DNA of 64,000 nt from Paenibacillus bovis (GTDB lineage: Bacteria; Bacillota; Bacilli; Paenibacillales; Paenibacillaceae): NCBI RefSeq assembly GCF_001421015.2, contig NZ_CP013023.1, positions 1,357,501-1,421,500 on the forward strand, read 5' to 3'. The notes below the pieces were generated by a model. The model had not been told where the DNA came from, did no database searches, and saw only the letters and a program-made list of their open reading frames with translations. The position numbers and the translations under genes were made by a program. This document shows positions 1-11,651 of the stretch, one piece after another; position 1 is the stretch's first letter, and each line of letters opens with the position of its first letter.

Positions 1-1921
<1,921 letters not shown>

Positions 1922-1992
1922 AAATAAGCTTCTAAAGCAGCGGTGTTTCGTTTCGGATTCAGTTTTCAGGTGATTAACCTGGTAAGTAAGAC

Positions 1993-2110
1993 GTTTGGTG
2001 ATGATGGCGGAGGGGTTCCACACGTACCCATCCCGAACACGACCGTTAAGCCCTCCAGCGCCGATGGTACTTGGACCGCAGGGTCCTGGGAGAGTAGGAC
2101 GTTGCCAAGC
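1993..2110 (+). rRNA. 5S ribosomal RNA
   Basis: A 5S rRNA lies about 70 bases after the 23S end. It carries the conserved core CCGAACACG near 2032-2040, the segment CAGCGCCGATGGTA, and the closing GAGAGTAGGACG near the 3' end. The ends GTTTGG and CCAAGC pair to form the terminal helix. Confidence 0.95.
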
Positions 2111-2112
2111 GT

Positions 2113-2134
2113 TTCCCCATTGGGGATTTTTTTT
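2113..2134 (+). terminator. Terminator after 5S rRNA
   Basis: A short stem TCCCC/GGGGA is followed by a run of eight T. It directly follows the 5S gene, so it probably ends the rRNA operon. The tRNA cluster would then depend on readthrough or on a promoter in the AT-rich stretch 2135-2261. Confidence 0.75.
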
Positions 2135-2261
2135 CGGCCATTTCGTTATTCGTTGCTAAACAAATAACTGGAAATGGTGAAAAAGATGGCTTTAAATTTG
2201 AATATTATGCTTGATATTTGTTGCTATAATATTCAAATATCTTTGGAAATTTTATTAATAT

Positions 2262-2337
<76 letters not shown>

Positions 2338-2384
2338 TTTTTTCGAATTAAAAGTAGTTTCTGCTTTTAATGGGGATTTAACAT

Positions 2385-2458
2385 GGCGGTCGTGGCGAAG
2401 GGGTTAACGCATCGGACTGTGAATCCGACATTCGCGGGTTCAATTCCCGTCGATCGCC
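2385..2458 (+). tRNA. tRNA-His (anticodon GTG)
   Basis: Acceptor GCGGTCG pairs with CGATCGC. The extra 5' G facing a C discriminator, typical of tRNA-His, is at 2385. The anticodon loop is CTGTGAA. CCA is not encoded. Confidence 0.96.
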
Positions 2459-2475
2459 CTTTATGTTCTTAATAT

Positions 2476-2550
2476 TGGGGATTAGCCAAGCGGTAAGGCA
2501 ACGGACTTTGACTCCGTCATGCATAGGTTCAAATCCTATATCCCCAGCCA
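2476..2550 (+). tRNA. tRNA-Gln (anticodon TTG)
   Basis: Acceptor TGGGGAT pairs with ATCCCCA. The anticodon loop reads CTTTGAC, and the 3' end GCCA is encoded. Confidence 0.96.
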
Positions 2551-2556
2551 TTATTA

Positions 2557-2632
2557 GAGCCATTAGCTCAGTTGGTAGAGCACCTGACTTTTAATCAGGG
2601 TGTCGAAGGTTCGAGTCCTTCATGGCTCACCA
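2557..2632 (+). tRNA. tRNA-Lys (anticodon TTT)
   Basis: Acceptor GAGCCAT pairs with ATGGCTC. The anticodon loop is CTTTTAA, and ACCA is encoded. Confidence 0.97.
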
Positions 2633-2673
2633 TTTACCTTTTGTAAATGGAATATAGTTTTTCTTTGTAATAT

Positions 2674-2757
<84 letters not shown>

Positions 2758-2767
2758 TCCTTATTAC

Positions 2768-2842
2768 GCGGACGTGGCTCAGCGGTAGAGCATCGCCTTG
2801 CCAAGGCGAGGGTCGCGGGTTCGATTCCCGTCGTCCGCTCCA
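2768..2842 (+). tRNA. tRNA-Gly (anticodon GCC)
   Basis: Acceptor GCGGACG pairs with CGTCCGC. The anticodon loop is TTGCCAA, and TCCA is encoded at the 3' end. Confidence 0.97.
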
Positions 2843-2973
2843 TATATATTTTGGGTGTCAGAATGTTAAAGCAAATAGCGTAAGCTTTCTTGCTACTTAG
2901 CAGTATGGCATTTCTGTTTTGGGTTTGATAAGGTAACCATATGTTACTTGATCAGATCTTGATCCCTTGATCC

Positions 2974-3044
2974 GCGGGTGTAGTTCAATGGTAGAACTTC
3001 AGCCTTCCAAGCTGATAGCGTGGGTTCGATTCCCATCACCCGCT
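2974..3044 (+). tRNA. tRNA-Gly (anticodon TCC)
   Basis: Acceptor GCGGGTG pairs with CACCCGC. The anticodon loop is TTCCAA-type with TCC, and CCA is not encoded. It is the last tRNA of the cluster, 131 bases after the first tRNA-Gly. Confidence 0.95.
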
Positions 3045-3053
3045 TAATAAGAA

Positions 3054-3085
3054 AAGGATGTCTGACTATGTCAGGCATCCTTTTT
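3054..3085. terminator. Terminator ending the tRNA cluster
   Basis: The stem AAGGATGTCTGAC/GTCAGGCATCCTT has a 3-base loop and is followed by five T. It sits between the tRNAs and the converging gene that ends at 3103, so it could serve both. Confidence 0.85.
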
Positions 3086-3102
3086 AGTTTATCCAGTAAT
3101 TG

Positions 3103-4092
3103 TTAGGATTTGGGATTCCATTTGATGAGCATTCCCATTTGCGTTAAACCGGCTCCAAACCCATACATAATAAGTGTATCTCCGGATTTTAGCTTGTTGT
3201 CTTCAATACCCTGCTTCATAGCGAGAGGAATAGAAGCAGATGAAGTATTGCCATACCATTCTGCACTGGTCAGCGCCTGGGCTGGAGATAGACCGGATTT
3301 TTCAGTAATGGAATCAATCATTTTCAGATTGGCACTATGAGGTGCGAACCAATTGATTTTATCAAGGGTATATCCGGTTTGCAGCAACAATCGTTGGATT
3401 CCCTGAGGCACTGTGCGAACAGCCCATTTGTAGACTTCCCGGCCATTTTGGTAGATCTTGCCGTCTCCATTCATTGTTGCTCCTGCAATCTTATCAGACA
3501 GGCCACTGCGATATACATGACAGCCTCCGCTGCCATCACTATCGGTTACTGTTCCGATAAAGCTTGGCGCTTGTGCATCGTATTCTACGAGTGCCGCACC
3601 GGCGCCATCGCCAAATAATATACAGGTGTTGCGATCGGTGTAATCAACTACTTTGGTCATGGTCTCGGCAGCGACTACAAGCACTTTGCGATGTAGACCC
3701 GAAGTAATAAAGCTGTTGGCCATATGAAGAGCGTATACAAAACCCGCACAAGTCGCATTGAGATCAAGTGCGCCTGCACGAGAAATATTAAAATGAGACT
3801 GAATCTGAGTGGCTACACTTGGAAATTGGTAATCTGCTGTCGTGGTAGCGACAAGAATAAGTTCTACATCATCCAATTGAACAGGATGGTTATTTAGCAT
3901 ATTTTGAATAGCCGCTATACCGAGATCAGAGCTAAACTGGTCTGCTGCGGCAGCTCTGCGTTCACGTATACCGGTACGCTGTACAATCCATTCATCTGAA
4001 GTCTCGACCATTTGCTCCAGATCGGCATTCGTAATTCTATGCTCGGGTACATAAGCACCCAATGCTGTAATTCTAGCGGTAGATACAGTCAT
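3103..4092 (-). CDS. fabH: 3-oxoacyl-ACP synthase III (KAS III, FabH family)
   Basis: This enzyme condenses acyl-CoA primers with malonyl-ACP to start fatty acid synthesis. The 329-residue protein has the family length and the complete catalytic triad: Cys115 in NATCAGF, His252 in PHSAN and Asn282 in YGNTS. An in-frame GTG at 4101 is possible, but GAGGTGA at 4098-4104 sits correctly for the ATG at 4092, so that start was chosen. The gene stands alone, without fabD/fabG/fabF next to it. It therefore resembles the second, unlinked KAS III of Bacillus (FabHB) in context, though the paralogue cannot be decided here. A FapR-like operator lies about 190 bases upstream. Confidence 0.9.
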   Translation of the reverse strand: MTVSTARITALGAYVPEHRITNADLEQMVETSDEWIVQRTGIRERRAAAADQFSSDLGIAAIQNMLNNHPVQLDDVELILVATTTADYQFPSVATQIQSHFNISRAGALDLNATCAGFVYALHMANSFITSGLHRKVLVVAAETMTKVVDYTDRNTCILFGDGAGAALVEYDAQAPSFIGTVTDSDGSGGCHVYRSGLSDKIAGATMNGDGKIYQNGREVYKWAVRTVPQGIQRLLLQTGYTLDKINWFAPHSANLKMIDSITEKSGLSPAQALTSAEWYGNTSSASIPLAMKQGIEDNKLKSGDTLIMYGFGAGLTQMGMLIKWNPKS

Positions 4093-4279
4093 ATCATTCA
4101 CCTCAACTAAGTATGGGTATGGATTAGGATGTGTGCAAAAATTATATTTGATAGAGCATGGAACAAAATGAGGAATTAAAGAAGAGGAACAACAACCAAT
4201 TAGGATAAATTATAAAGAGGTAGCAAACGTATTTTAATATTTGATGTATCTTAATTTAATATATATATTAGTGCCTGGT

Positions 4280-4298
4280 ATTAGTACCAGATACTAAT
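4280..4298. promoter_or_regulatory. Candidate FapR operator upstream of fabH
   Basis: ATTAGTACCAGATACTAAT is a perfect 7-base inverted repeat around CCAGA. It closely resembles, as recalled, the TTAGTACC...TACTAA operators of FapR, the malonyl-CoA-responsive repressor of Firmicute lipid genes. A partial second copy (TTAGTGCCTGGTATTAGTA) overlaps its left side. The rest of the 568-base gap 4093-4660 is very AT-rich; no gene was seen in it. Confidence 0.6.
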
Positions 4299-4660
4299 TT
4301 AATATAACGTATTACAGGTAAGAAGTAAATCATAAATTCAGTATATCAGTATTTGAAATGAATTACGTTGAAGAGTATAGATTATAGGAAGTAGACATCA
4401 GGAAGTAGGCAGCAATTACTGGTACAATGAGAAGATTGCAATAGAGTAAAATGAAATGCCATAATTAAACGATATAGTCCGCTTCATAGTCACTTCATAA
4501 TGTGCTTCACAGTTTTTGGGAGTCGGCTTATTGCGGAGCAGCTATATTATGTCTTGATAAGCATCCGGTTCTAAAGGTTCTAAAAGATCTTAACTGTTCT
4601 AGAAAATACTAACTATAGGTTCTGGAAAATCATAATTATTCGAATGAGGGGATGAGCAGG

Positions 4661-5854
4661 ATGGAAATCAGGCAATTAACCGCAGAAGAATTTGGACAGC
4701 GTATGGAGCTGTCGATGTATGCTTTTCAATACCGTAAATCGACAGAGGAACTGGAAGAGATCAAGCCTCGCTTTAAGCCGGACACCGTCTGGGGTGTTTT
4801 TGAAGAAGGAGAGTTAAGTGCGCAGCTTACTTTGCTGCCGATGGAGACGTACATACAGGGGCAGCGTTATGCTATGGGCGGAATTGCAAGTGTAGCTACC
4901 TGGCCGGAGAAAAGACGACAGGGATTTGTTGACCAGCTGCTGCGACATGCTTTGCAGCTCATGAATGAATCGGGGCAGTCGGTTTCGTTTCTGCATCCGT
5001 TTTATTTTCCTTTTTATCGTAAATACGGATGGGAGCTCTACATCGACTACAAAACCTATATCATTCCTACAGCCCTTTTACCTGCCAAAGTCCAGTCGGA
5101 AGGCCAGGTAAAACGGGGTATAAAAGATATTAAGCTATTGAACACGGTATATGATGCCTATGCTGCTCAATATAATGGCACATTGATACGAACCGAAGAA
5201 TGGTGGACTTATTCTGTTCTGGATTCGGAGGTGACCCAGACGGCAATCTATTATGATGCAGCCGGACAAGCTCGTGGTTATTTGCTATATGAAGTGAAAG
5301 CACGGAAGATGGAGATTGATGAGCTCGTTTATCTGGATGAATCGTCGCGGCAGGCGCTGTGGACCTATATCGCCAATCATGATTCCATGATTAACGAGGT
5401 TACACTCAAAGCTCCAGTCGATGACAGTCTTCCTTATCTGCTGCGTGATCCACGCATTCAGCAGCAGATTACTCCTTACTTCATGGCTAGAATAGTAAAT
5501 GTAAAGCAATTTCTGGAACAGTATCCGTTTACTCCGGGAGCCGTACAGGTTGTTACTATTACGGTCAATGATTCGGTTGCCGGATGGAATGAAGGGATAT
5601 GGGAACTGCTTATCAATGAATCCGGTCAGGCTCAAGTGAGTCAGCGTAGTGAGCTTCCTGAAGGTGTACAGCAGGATATTCAGCAGTACAGCAGTATTCA
5701 GACGGATATTCAGACATTAACAGCTATGTTGATGGGATACCAACGTCCATCGGAATTGTATCGTTGGGAACGATTAACCGGTAAAGAGGAAGCCGTTGCT
5801 ATTCTGGAGAGTCGTATAACGAGGACTACTCCATATCTAATGGATTTCTTCTAA
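4661..5854 (+). CDS. GNAT acetyltransferase, Eis-like
   Basis: The 397-residue protein resembles the Eis (enhanced intracellular survival) group: an N-terminal GNAT fold, a second GNAT-like half and a C-terminal sterol-carrier-like domain. The acetyl-CoA pyrophosphate loop is visible as VATWPEKRRQGFVDQLL near residues 80-96, followed by FLHPFYFPFYRKYGWE. Members acetylate amines, including aminoglycosides or cationic peptides in some bacteria; the substrate here is unknown. The upstream ATG at 4652 directly abuts GAGGGG, whereas ATG 4661 lies nine bases after it, so 4661 is preferred. It is a single gene with no operon partner. Confidence 0.82.
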   Translation: MEIRQLTAEEFGQRMELSMYAFQYRKSTEELEEIKPRFKPDTVWGVFEEGELSAQLTLLPMETYIQGQRYAMGGIASVATWPEKRRQGFVDQLLRHALQLMNESGQSVSFLHPFYFPFYRKYGWELYIDYKTYIIPTALLPAKVQSEGQVKRGIKDIKLLNTVYDAYAAQYNGTLIRTEEWWTYSVLDSEVTQTAIYYDAAGQARGYLLYEVKARKMEIDELVYLDESSRQALWTYIANHDSMINEVTLKAPVDDSLPYLLRDPRIQQQITPYFMARIVNVKQFLEQYPFTPGAVQVVTITVNDSVAGWNEGIWELLINESGQAQVSQRSELPEGVQQDIQQYSSIQTDIQTLTAMLMGYQRPSELYRWERLTGKEEAVAILESRITRTTPYLMDFF

Positions 5855-6092
5855 AAACTATTTGAAGATTAGTCCACGATTATTTTCGGAATGACTGACT
5901 ATTTGAAGTGGTTTTTGAAATGATTTCTGAAGTATTTTAATGAGTGGGATGATTTCCCGGATGGCAAAATAACAAACAAGGAGGAGACACAGACTGTGTT
6001 CCTTCTTTAGGTAAAAGCGTTTAATTACGGTAGCGTGGAAGTTGAACAGGAACAAATCATAAGACATCTTGAATGGTGGAACAGATAATATG

Positions 6093-6141
6093 AAAAAACG
6101 ATCTTCAGACAGAATATGATCTGTCTGGAAGATCGTTTTTT
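6093..6141. terminator. Strong bidirectional terminator
   Basis: The arms AAAAAACGATCTTCAGACAG and CTGTCTGGAAGATCGTTTTTT form a stem of about 19 pairs flanked by A and T runs. It lies between the convergent Eis-like and amidase genes and can stop both. Nothing else was recognised in the gap 5855-6305 apart from a T-rich low-complexity stretch at 6150-6240. Confidence 0.9.
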
Positions 6142-6305
6142 GGTTGCAGCAGCAGTCTTTATCTTTATCTTTATCTTTTATCTTTTGTCTGTTATCTTTT
6201 CTTTTTTTAATTATTCTCTACTTCAGTCTATCGCAATACCAAGTGTATATTCTTCTATATAATTTGGATGCGTTCGTTTGCATTCTTTTCTGTTCTACTT
6301 GTTAT

Positions 6306-7910
6306 TTATGGGGTGAGGGCGGGTGGTTTGCGGTTATGGGTACCTTGTTCATAACTGTAAGCCAGTTTGATCAGGGTACTTTCCTCAAAGGGGCGACCCA
6401 GGAATTCGATACCTACCGGTAAACCTTCCGGAGTAAAACCAGCGGGAACTGTAATAGCCGGAAATCCGGAAAACGGGCTAAGACGGTTGTTGTTGCCGGA
6501 TTCCTGTTGTTCGCCGATCTTGGCGGCAGGCTGGGTTGTGGTTGGATAGACGATCGCATCCAAATTGTTATCAGCCATCACTTTGAGCAGAGCATCGCGT
6601 GTCACTTTGGTACGATTCAGCACAATATCTTTGTATTCCTGTGTATCCAGTGACTCCAAAGCATTGCGTTTTTGCATGGAATCGGTCTGAGTAGGATCGA
6701 ACTGACCGGATTTGAGAATCTCTGTCAGCGTATGATATGGGGCATCTTTTCCGAGACTCGCGAGATAATCATTCAACTGAAACTTGAACTCATAGCCGCT
6801 CAGGCTGGGGAACTTCATAATCTGCGTCAGATTGGGAATCGAGACAGGGACTGCTGTAGCACCAAGACGCTGGATATCGTCTACAGCTCCATATACAGCT
6901 GCAGTCACAGACTGTTCTGCCGGAGAAGTACCGAACAATTCATAGGCGACTCCGATTCGTGCTCCTTTCAGTCCGTCTGTCTGGAGGCTATCTGTATAGC
7001 TGTCCGGAATATGGCCTACACTGTACGCGGTAGCTACATCATCCGGGTCGTAACCTGCGGTAGCATCCAAAAGAGCAGCTGCATCCGCTACGGTACGAGC
7101 CATTGGGCCTCCAACATCCTGGGTAAGAGACAGCGGAATAATCCCATCACGACTGCTTAAACCTACAGTAGGACGTATACCAACCAGGCTGTTAAAAGCA
7201 GATGGAATACGGATCGATCCGCCTGTATCGGTGCCCAGACCGGCTGCAGCAAAGTTGGCTGCAATCGCAGCGCCTGTACCACCGCTGGAACCTCCAGGAT
7301 AATGATTGGTTATGTAGGGATTATGCGTCTGCCCACCAAGTGAGCTGGACGTAGTAATGCCAAACGCAAATTCATGCAGATTGGATTTGGCAAGAATAAT
7401 CGCACCGGCAGCTTTCAGTCTGGCGATTTGTTCGGCATCATCATCAGGAATAGAGTTCTGCAGGCAGACACAACCAGCGGTAGTCGGCATATCAGCGGTA
7501 TCAAAGTTATCTTTGACAATAATAGGAATACCATGCAGTGGACCGCGTGATCCTTTGTTCTGACGTTCCCGGTCCAGACTGGCAGCAATCTGCAGGGCTT
7601 GAGGATTGATAGTAAGAATCGCATTGATTTTTGGACCCTGATCATCGTATTTTTCGATACGATTCAGATATTGCTGAACCAGCTGAACAGAGGTGACTTT
7701 ACCGGTCGTGAGAGCCTGCTGCATATCGGCAATTGTCGCCTCGGAGACGTTGAATGTCTCTACTGTACCGGGAGTGGATTGTGCAGAAGCAGTCTGCAGA
7801 AGTGGGACATATGTAGTAACCGAGAGTGTGAACAACAAGGCAGCAACAAGACAAATTCGTATTTGTTTTTTGAGCCGTGATGTAGAGAAAGGGGAAGAAG
7901 GATGTAACAT
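6306..7910 (-). CDS. Secreted amidase (amidase-signature family)
   Basis: The 534-residue protein is an amidase-signature hydrolase with the Ser-cisSer-Lys triad: Lys133 in PIIVKDN, Ser208 in PGGSSGG and the nucleophile Ser232 in DTGGSIRIP. The 24-residue spacing between the two serines is standard for the family. The N-terminus has basic residues (RLKKQIR), a hydrophobic core (CLVAALLFTLSV) and a likely signal peptidase site near ASAQS, so the enzyme is exported. The open frame extends 28 codons further upstream, but GAGGCGATTC precedes the ATG at 7910. The substrate is unknown. It is not GatA of the tRNA amidotransferase, which has no signal peptide and sits with gatC and gatB. Confidence 0.88.
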   Translation of the reverse strand: MLHPSSPFSTSRLKKQIRICLVAALLFTLSVTTYVPLLQTASAQSTPGTVETFNVSEATIADMQQALTTGKVTSVQLVQQYLNRIEKYDDQGPKINAILTINPQALQIAASLDRERQNKGSRGPLHGIPIIVKDNFDTADMPTTAGCVCLQNSIPDDDAEQIARLKAAGAIILAKSNLHEFAFGITTSSSLGGQTHNPYITNHYPGGSSGGTGAAIAANFAAAGLGTDTGGSIRIPSAFNSLVGIRPTVGLSSRDGIIPLSLTQDVGGPMARTVADAAALLDATAGYDPDDVATAYSVGHIPDSYTDSLQTDGLKGARIGVAYELFGTSPAEQSVTAAVYGAVDDIQRLGATAVPVSIPNLTQIMKFPSLSGYEFKFQLNDYLASLGKDAPYHTLTEILKSGQFDPTQTDSMQKRNALESLDTQEYKDIVLNRTKVTRDALLKVMADNNLDAIVYPTTTQPAAKIGEQQESGNNNRLSPFSGFPAITVPAGFTPEGLPVGIEFLGRPFEESTLIKLAYSYEQGTHNRKPPALTP

Positions 7911-8205
7911 TGAATCGCCTCTTTTCATCTTTTTAGTTAGTAAGTATGCCATTACTTGTTTGATTATGTATTTTATTGTTAGTAAATATAACATGTCAAT
8001 GGATTTGTATCGAATTAGGAGAGAAGTTGCAGAGAATAAGATGAGGAAGAGCAGATATCATTTATTTACGGAGAGCTCGGATAATTGTTATGCGGAATAT
8101 CTATTGATCATATATGTTAAAATAAAAAAGATATAGATACTGGCAAGTTAAAGCGTAGGATAAATGAGCCAGTAATAGGCTGACGTATGGAAAGGAACCA
8201 TTACA

Positions 8206-10353
8206 ATGAAAAAGCTCGTATTGGCTGAGAAGCCTTCGGTAGCAAGAGAAATTGCACGGGTATTGGGCAGCAACCAAAAACAAAAAGGGTACCTTGAAGG
8301 ACCTCAATATATTGTAACCTGGGCTCTCGGACATCTGGTGGGACTGGCTGAACCGGAAGATTATGATAACAAGTACCAGAAATGGAATCTAGAAGATCTG
8401 CCTATCCTCCCTCCAGGCAGTATGAAGCTAAAAGTACTGCGGGAAAGCGCCCAGCAGTATAAAACAGTTCAGCATCTAATGAAGCGTCAGGATGTAGACA
8501 GCCTGATCGTAGCTACCGATGCTGCACGTGAAGGGGAACTGCTGGCACGCTGGATTATACAGATGGCGAAATGGAACAAGCCGTTTCAGCGACTGTGGAT
8601 TTCTTCGCAGACGGACAAAGCGATCAAGGAAGGCTTTGCCAAGCTGCGTCCGGGCAAGGAATTTGACCGACTTTATGAAGCTGCCCGATGCCGTGCAGAA
8701 GCAGACTGGATGATTGGACTTAATATTACACGCGCCCTGACATGCAAATTCGATGCCCAGCTGTCTGCCGGACGGGTACAGACACCTACACTTGGTATGA
8801 TTATGCAGCGTGAGCAGGATATCCGCAATTTCCGTTCGCAGGATTATCGTACATTGCAGCTGGATCTGGGAACTTTGCAGATGCAGTGGCGCGGCAAGCA
8901 GGGAGACGGCCGTATTTTCGATGCTGAAGTGGTACAAGGGATGCAGAACAAGCTGGAGGGCAAGAAAGTCCAGATCACCCAAGTGAAAAAGAGCGAAAAG
9001 CAGGAGCCACATCCACTCGCTTATGATCTGACCGAGCTGCAGCGTGATGCAAACCGCCGGTTTGGCTTTTCGGCCAAGCATACATCCAATGTACTGCAAA
9101 AGCTCTATGAACAGCACAAGCTGGTTACCTATCCGCGTACAGATTCCCGTTATCTCTCTTCGGATATGACGGATACGCTGCAGGAGCGGCTGGCCAGTGT
9201 AGCCGTAGGGCCTTATGCCTCTATAGCTCGTCCGCTGCTGCGAGGCAAGCTGAATATTAGCCGCCGTATTGTGGATGACAGCAAAGTAAGTGATCATCAT
9301 GCGATTATTCCGACAGAGCAAACGCTGCTGCTGAATACACTGACTGCCGATGAGCGGAAGCTGTATGATCTGATTGCGAGACGGTTTATTAGTTTATTTT
9401 ACCCGGCAGCCCGTTATGATACGGTACAGGTCGTTGCTCAGGCAGCAGATGAACAGTTCCATGCCAGAGGCGTGACAGTCAAGGATAGCGGCTGGAAAGT
9501 CGTCTATGGAGATCAGTGGGAAGATGATGAGGAGGAAGAATCATCGGATGCCAGCAAAGCTCAGGAACGTCAGACAGCGATTCAGACTCTGCCGGAGCTG
9601 AAGCAGGGAGATACACTGATGATTCGCCGGACGCTGGTGCAAAATGGCAGAACCATGCCACCGAAGCGTTATACCGAGGCAGCCCTGCTGTCGCAAATGG
9701 AAAAACATGGTCTCGGTACACCTGCGACTCGCGCCGATATTATCGAGAAACTGGTCTCTTCGGATACGATTGAACGCCAGGGTAATCATCTGCATCCTAC
9801 CGGTAAAGGAACCCAGCTAATCGAGCTGGTATCACCGGAGCTGCGTACCCCGGAACTGACAGCCAAATGGGAAAGTGAACTGGAAAAAATCGCTCGCGGT
9901 CAAGGACAGCCTGGACCATTCCTGCAGGGAATTCGGCAAATGGCAGAATCGCTCGTCAGCGGTGTCAAACAGAATGATGCCCATTACAAACCGCATAATG
10001 TATCCAACAGCCATTGTCCGGACTGCGGCACCCGGATGCTGGAAAAGAAAAGCAAGCGTGGAACATTCCTCGTCTGTCCAAGCGAAGATTGCAGTTATCG
10101 CCGTACGACGAGCAAGCAGCTGTCCAACCGGCGTTGTCCCCAGTGCCACAAAAAAATGGAAATCAAGGATGGCAAGGCAGGCAAGTATATCCAGTGTCTG
10201 GGCTGCGGCATTACCGAAAAGCTGAACAAAGATGGCGTCAAGCCCGTCAACAAGCGGGAACAGCAAAAGCTGGTCAAACAGTTTGAGAAAAAAGAAGAGT
10301 TTGGCTCCAGTCTCGGCGATCTGCTCAAAGCAGCTCTGGAAAAAAAGGAATAA
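8206..10353 (+). CDS. topB: DNA topoisomerase III
   Basis: This type IA topoisomerase relaxes and decatenates DNA. The 715-residue protein begins with the Toprim domain (EKPSVAREIA; acidic DAAREGE near 105-111) and has the active-site tyrosine Tyr309 in VTYPRTDS. It ends with two zinc-ribbon-like units: HCPDCG with CPSEDC near 605-630, and RCPQCH with CLGCG near 645-670. AAAGGAA precedes the ATG. It is a single gene, divergent from the amidase. Its identity to TopB rather than TopA follows from the length and the EKPSVA start. Confidence 0.95.
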   Translation: MKKLVLAEKPSVAREIARVLGSNQKQKGYLEGPQYIVTWALGHLVGLAEPEDYDNKYQKWNLEDLPILPPGSMKLKVLRESAQQYKTVQHLMKRQDVDSLIVATDAAREGELLARWIIQMAKWNKPFQRLWISSQTDKAIKEGFAKLRPGKEFDRLYEAARCRAEADWMIGLNITRALTCKFDAQLSAGRVQTPTLGMIMQREQDIRNFRSQDYRTLQLDLGTLQMQWRGKQGDGRIFDAEVVQGMQNKLEGKKVQITQVKKSEKQEPHPLAYDLTELQRDANRRFGFSAKHTSNVLQKLYEQHKLVTYPRTDSRYLSSDMTDTLQERLASVAVGPYASIARPLLRGKLNISRRIVDDSKVSDHHAIIPTEQTLLLNTLTADERKLYDLIARRFISLFYPAARYDTVQVVAQAADEQFHARGVTVKDSGWKVVYGDQWEDDEEEESSDASKAQERQTAIQTLPELKQGDTLMIRRTLVQNGRTMPPKRYTEAALLSQMEKHGLGTPATRADIIEKLVSSDTIERQGNHLHPTGKGTQLIELVSPELRTPELTAKWESELEKIARGQGQPGPFLQGIRQMAESLVSGVKQNDAHYKPHNVSNSHCPDCGTRMLEKKSKRGTFLVCPSEDCSYRRTTSKQLSNRRCPQCHKKMEIKDGKAGKYIQCLGCGITEKLNKDGVKPVNKREQQKLVKQFEKKEEFGSSLGDLLKAALEKKE

Positions 10354-10455
10354 CATAGCAGTACCTATAATAAACAAGCTGGATAACAAATCAACTCACC
10401 CATAAATAAGTTTAATCACAAACCATTTCAATCACAAACCAACTCCAGGACTAAC

Positions 10456-10504
10456 ATCATTCAGAGCAGACAACCCGGCAAAGGGAATGCCTGCTCTAAA
10501 TGAT
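10456..10504. terminator. Inverted repeat after topB, possible terminator
   Basis: ATCATTCAGAGCAG and CTGCTCTAAATGAT form a stem with a 21-base loop between topB and the next gene. There is no T run, so it could instead be a weak terminator or a regulatory hairpin. Confidence 0.4.
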
Positions 10505-10545
10505 CTATTAAGCAGGAGTAGCAGGCCAAATAGGTGGAGGCAAAA

Positions 10546-11532
10546 ATGAGTAAAACCATTTCAGATATTGCTCAAATCGCGGGCGTAGCCAAAAGTACGG
10601 TCTCCCGCTACCTGAACGGTGGATCGGTCAGTGTAAATACACGGCAGAAGCTGGAACAGGTTATCCGGGAAACCGGATATGTCCCGAATACATTTGCCCA
10701 GAGTCTCAAAGCCAAAAATGCCAGTATTATCGGGACAATTGTACCAAGGCTGGATTCATTTGCGACATCACATACACTAATGGGGATCGATGATCAGCTG
10801 CGTCAGTTTGGCTACCGGATGATTATCTCCAATACCAGTCAGGATATGAACCGGGAGATTGAAGCGATCTATGAGCTGGCTCGCCAGAAAATTGCCGGGA
10901 TTATTTTGCTGGCTGCCCGAATTACGGATGACCATCTCGTAGCGATTCACGAGACAGGTGTGCCGGTACTGTTGGTCGGACAGCAGCATGAACAGATTCA
11001 CAGCCTGATCCACAATGACTATGAAGCAGGCTATGATCTAGGGCGATATGTATTGTCCAAAGGACATCGCCGCCTGGTCTATCTGGGGGTGACGGAGCAG
11101 GATATTGCTGTGGGTATCAGGCGCAAAGAAGGATTTGCCCGCGCGGTGGAAGAAATCGGCGGCTGTCAGGTGGATTATTACGAAACAAGCTTCCGGATTC
11201 CGGATGCGAGGGAAGCGGCGATCGATATTTTATCCGGTGATTTTGATGCATCGGTAATCGTCTGTGCTACCGATAATATTGCGCTGGGTGTGATGAAAGC
11301 TGCCTATCAGCAGGGAATACGCATTCCGGAAGAGCTGTCTGTTACAGGATTTGGCGGATATGATGTGACTGAAGTGGTTCATCCCGCATTGACGACAGTA
11401 CGCTATCCGTATACGGAAGCCGGTAAAATAGCTGCTCGCAATATTATTCATCTGGTTAATAATCAGCAGGTAAAGATGGTCACCACCATGGATCATCAAT
11501 TATTAGAAAGAGAAAGCGTTGACAAATACTAA
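10546..11532 (+). CDS. LacI-family repressor of the sucrose genes
   Basis: The 328-residue protein has an N-terminal helix-turn-helix (ISDIAQIAGVAKSTVSRYL, residues about 5-23) and a periplasmic-binding-like effector domain. The open frame could begin at GTG 10534, but that GTG is part of the ribosome site GTGGAGG, so ATG 10546 was chosen. The sucrose hydrolase and transporter genes follow in the same direction, and three LacI-type palindromes lie between. By analogy with ScrR/SacR it should repress them until sucrose or fructose appears; the effector is inferred. Confidence 0.88.
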   Translation: MSKTISDIAQIAGVAKSTVSRYLNGGSVSVNTRQKLEQVIRETGYVPNTFAQSLKAKNASIIGTIVPRLDSFATSHTLMGIDDQLRQFGYRMIISNTSQDMNREIEAIYELARQKIAGIILLAARITDDHLVAIHETGVPVLLVGQQHEQIHSLIHNDYEAGYDLGRYVLSKGHRRLVYLGVTEQDIAVGIRRKEGFARAVEEIGGCQVDYYETSFRIPDAREAAIDILSGDFDASVIVCATDNIALGVMKAAYQQGIRIPEELSVTGFGGYDVTEVVHPALTTVRYPYTEAGKIAARNIIHLVNNQQVKMVTTMDHQLLERESVDKY

Positions 11533-11548
11533 AAAATGATTTTATAAT
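11519..11548 (+). promoter_or_regulatory. Promoter of the sucrose operon
   Basis: TTGACA and TATAAT, both perfect consensus, are 18 bases apart. The -35 box lies inside the last codons of the repressor gene, whose stop is at 11530-11532. The operator at 11551 covers the expected start site. Confidence 0.85.
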
Positions 11549-11550
11549 AA

Positions 11551-11570
11551 CTTTGGAATCGGTTCCAAAG
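11551..11570. promoter_or_regulatory. LacI-type operator 1
   Basis: CTTTGGAATCGGTTCCAAAG is an inverted repeat with 8-base arms and the central CG typical of LacI-family operators. It begins two bases after the -10 box, so a bound repressor would block initiation. Confidence 0.8.
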
Positions 11571-11651
11571 ATTCCTCCGCAGGTGGTTGCGACGCAGGTT
11601 TAGACTAACTGATTCTATAACCAAAAGGATCAGTTCTTATTTTAATTTAAT

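Noticed and set aside
6144..6422. 92-codon frame starting with a Ser/Leu/Phe-rich stretch that resembles a signal peptide
   Set aside because: Its start is a TCTTTA low-complexity run beside a terminator and its end runs antisense into the amidase gene.
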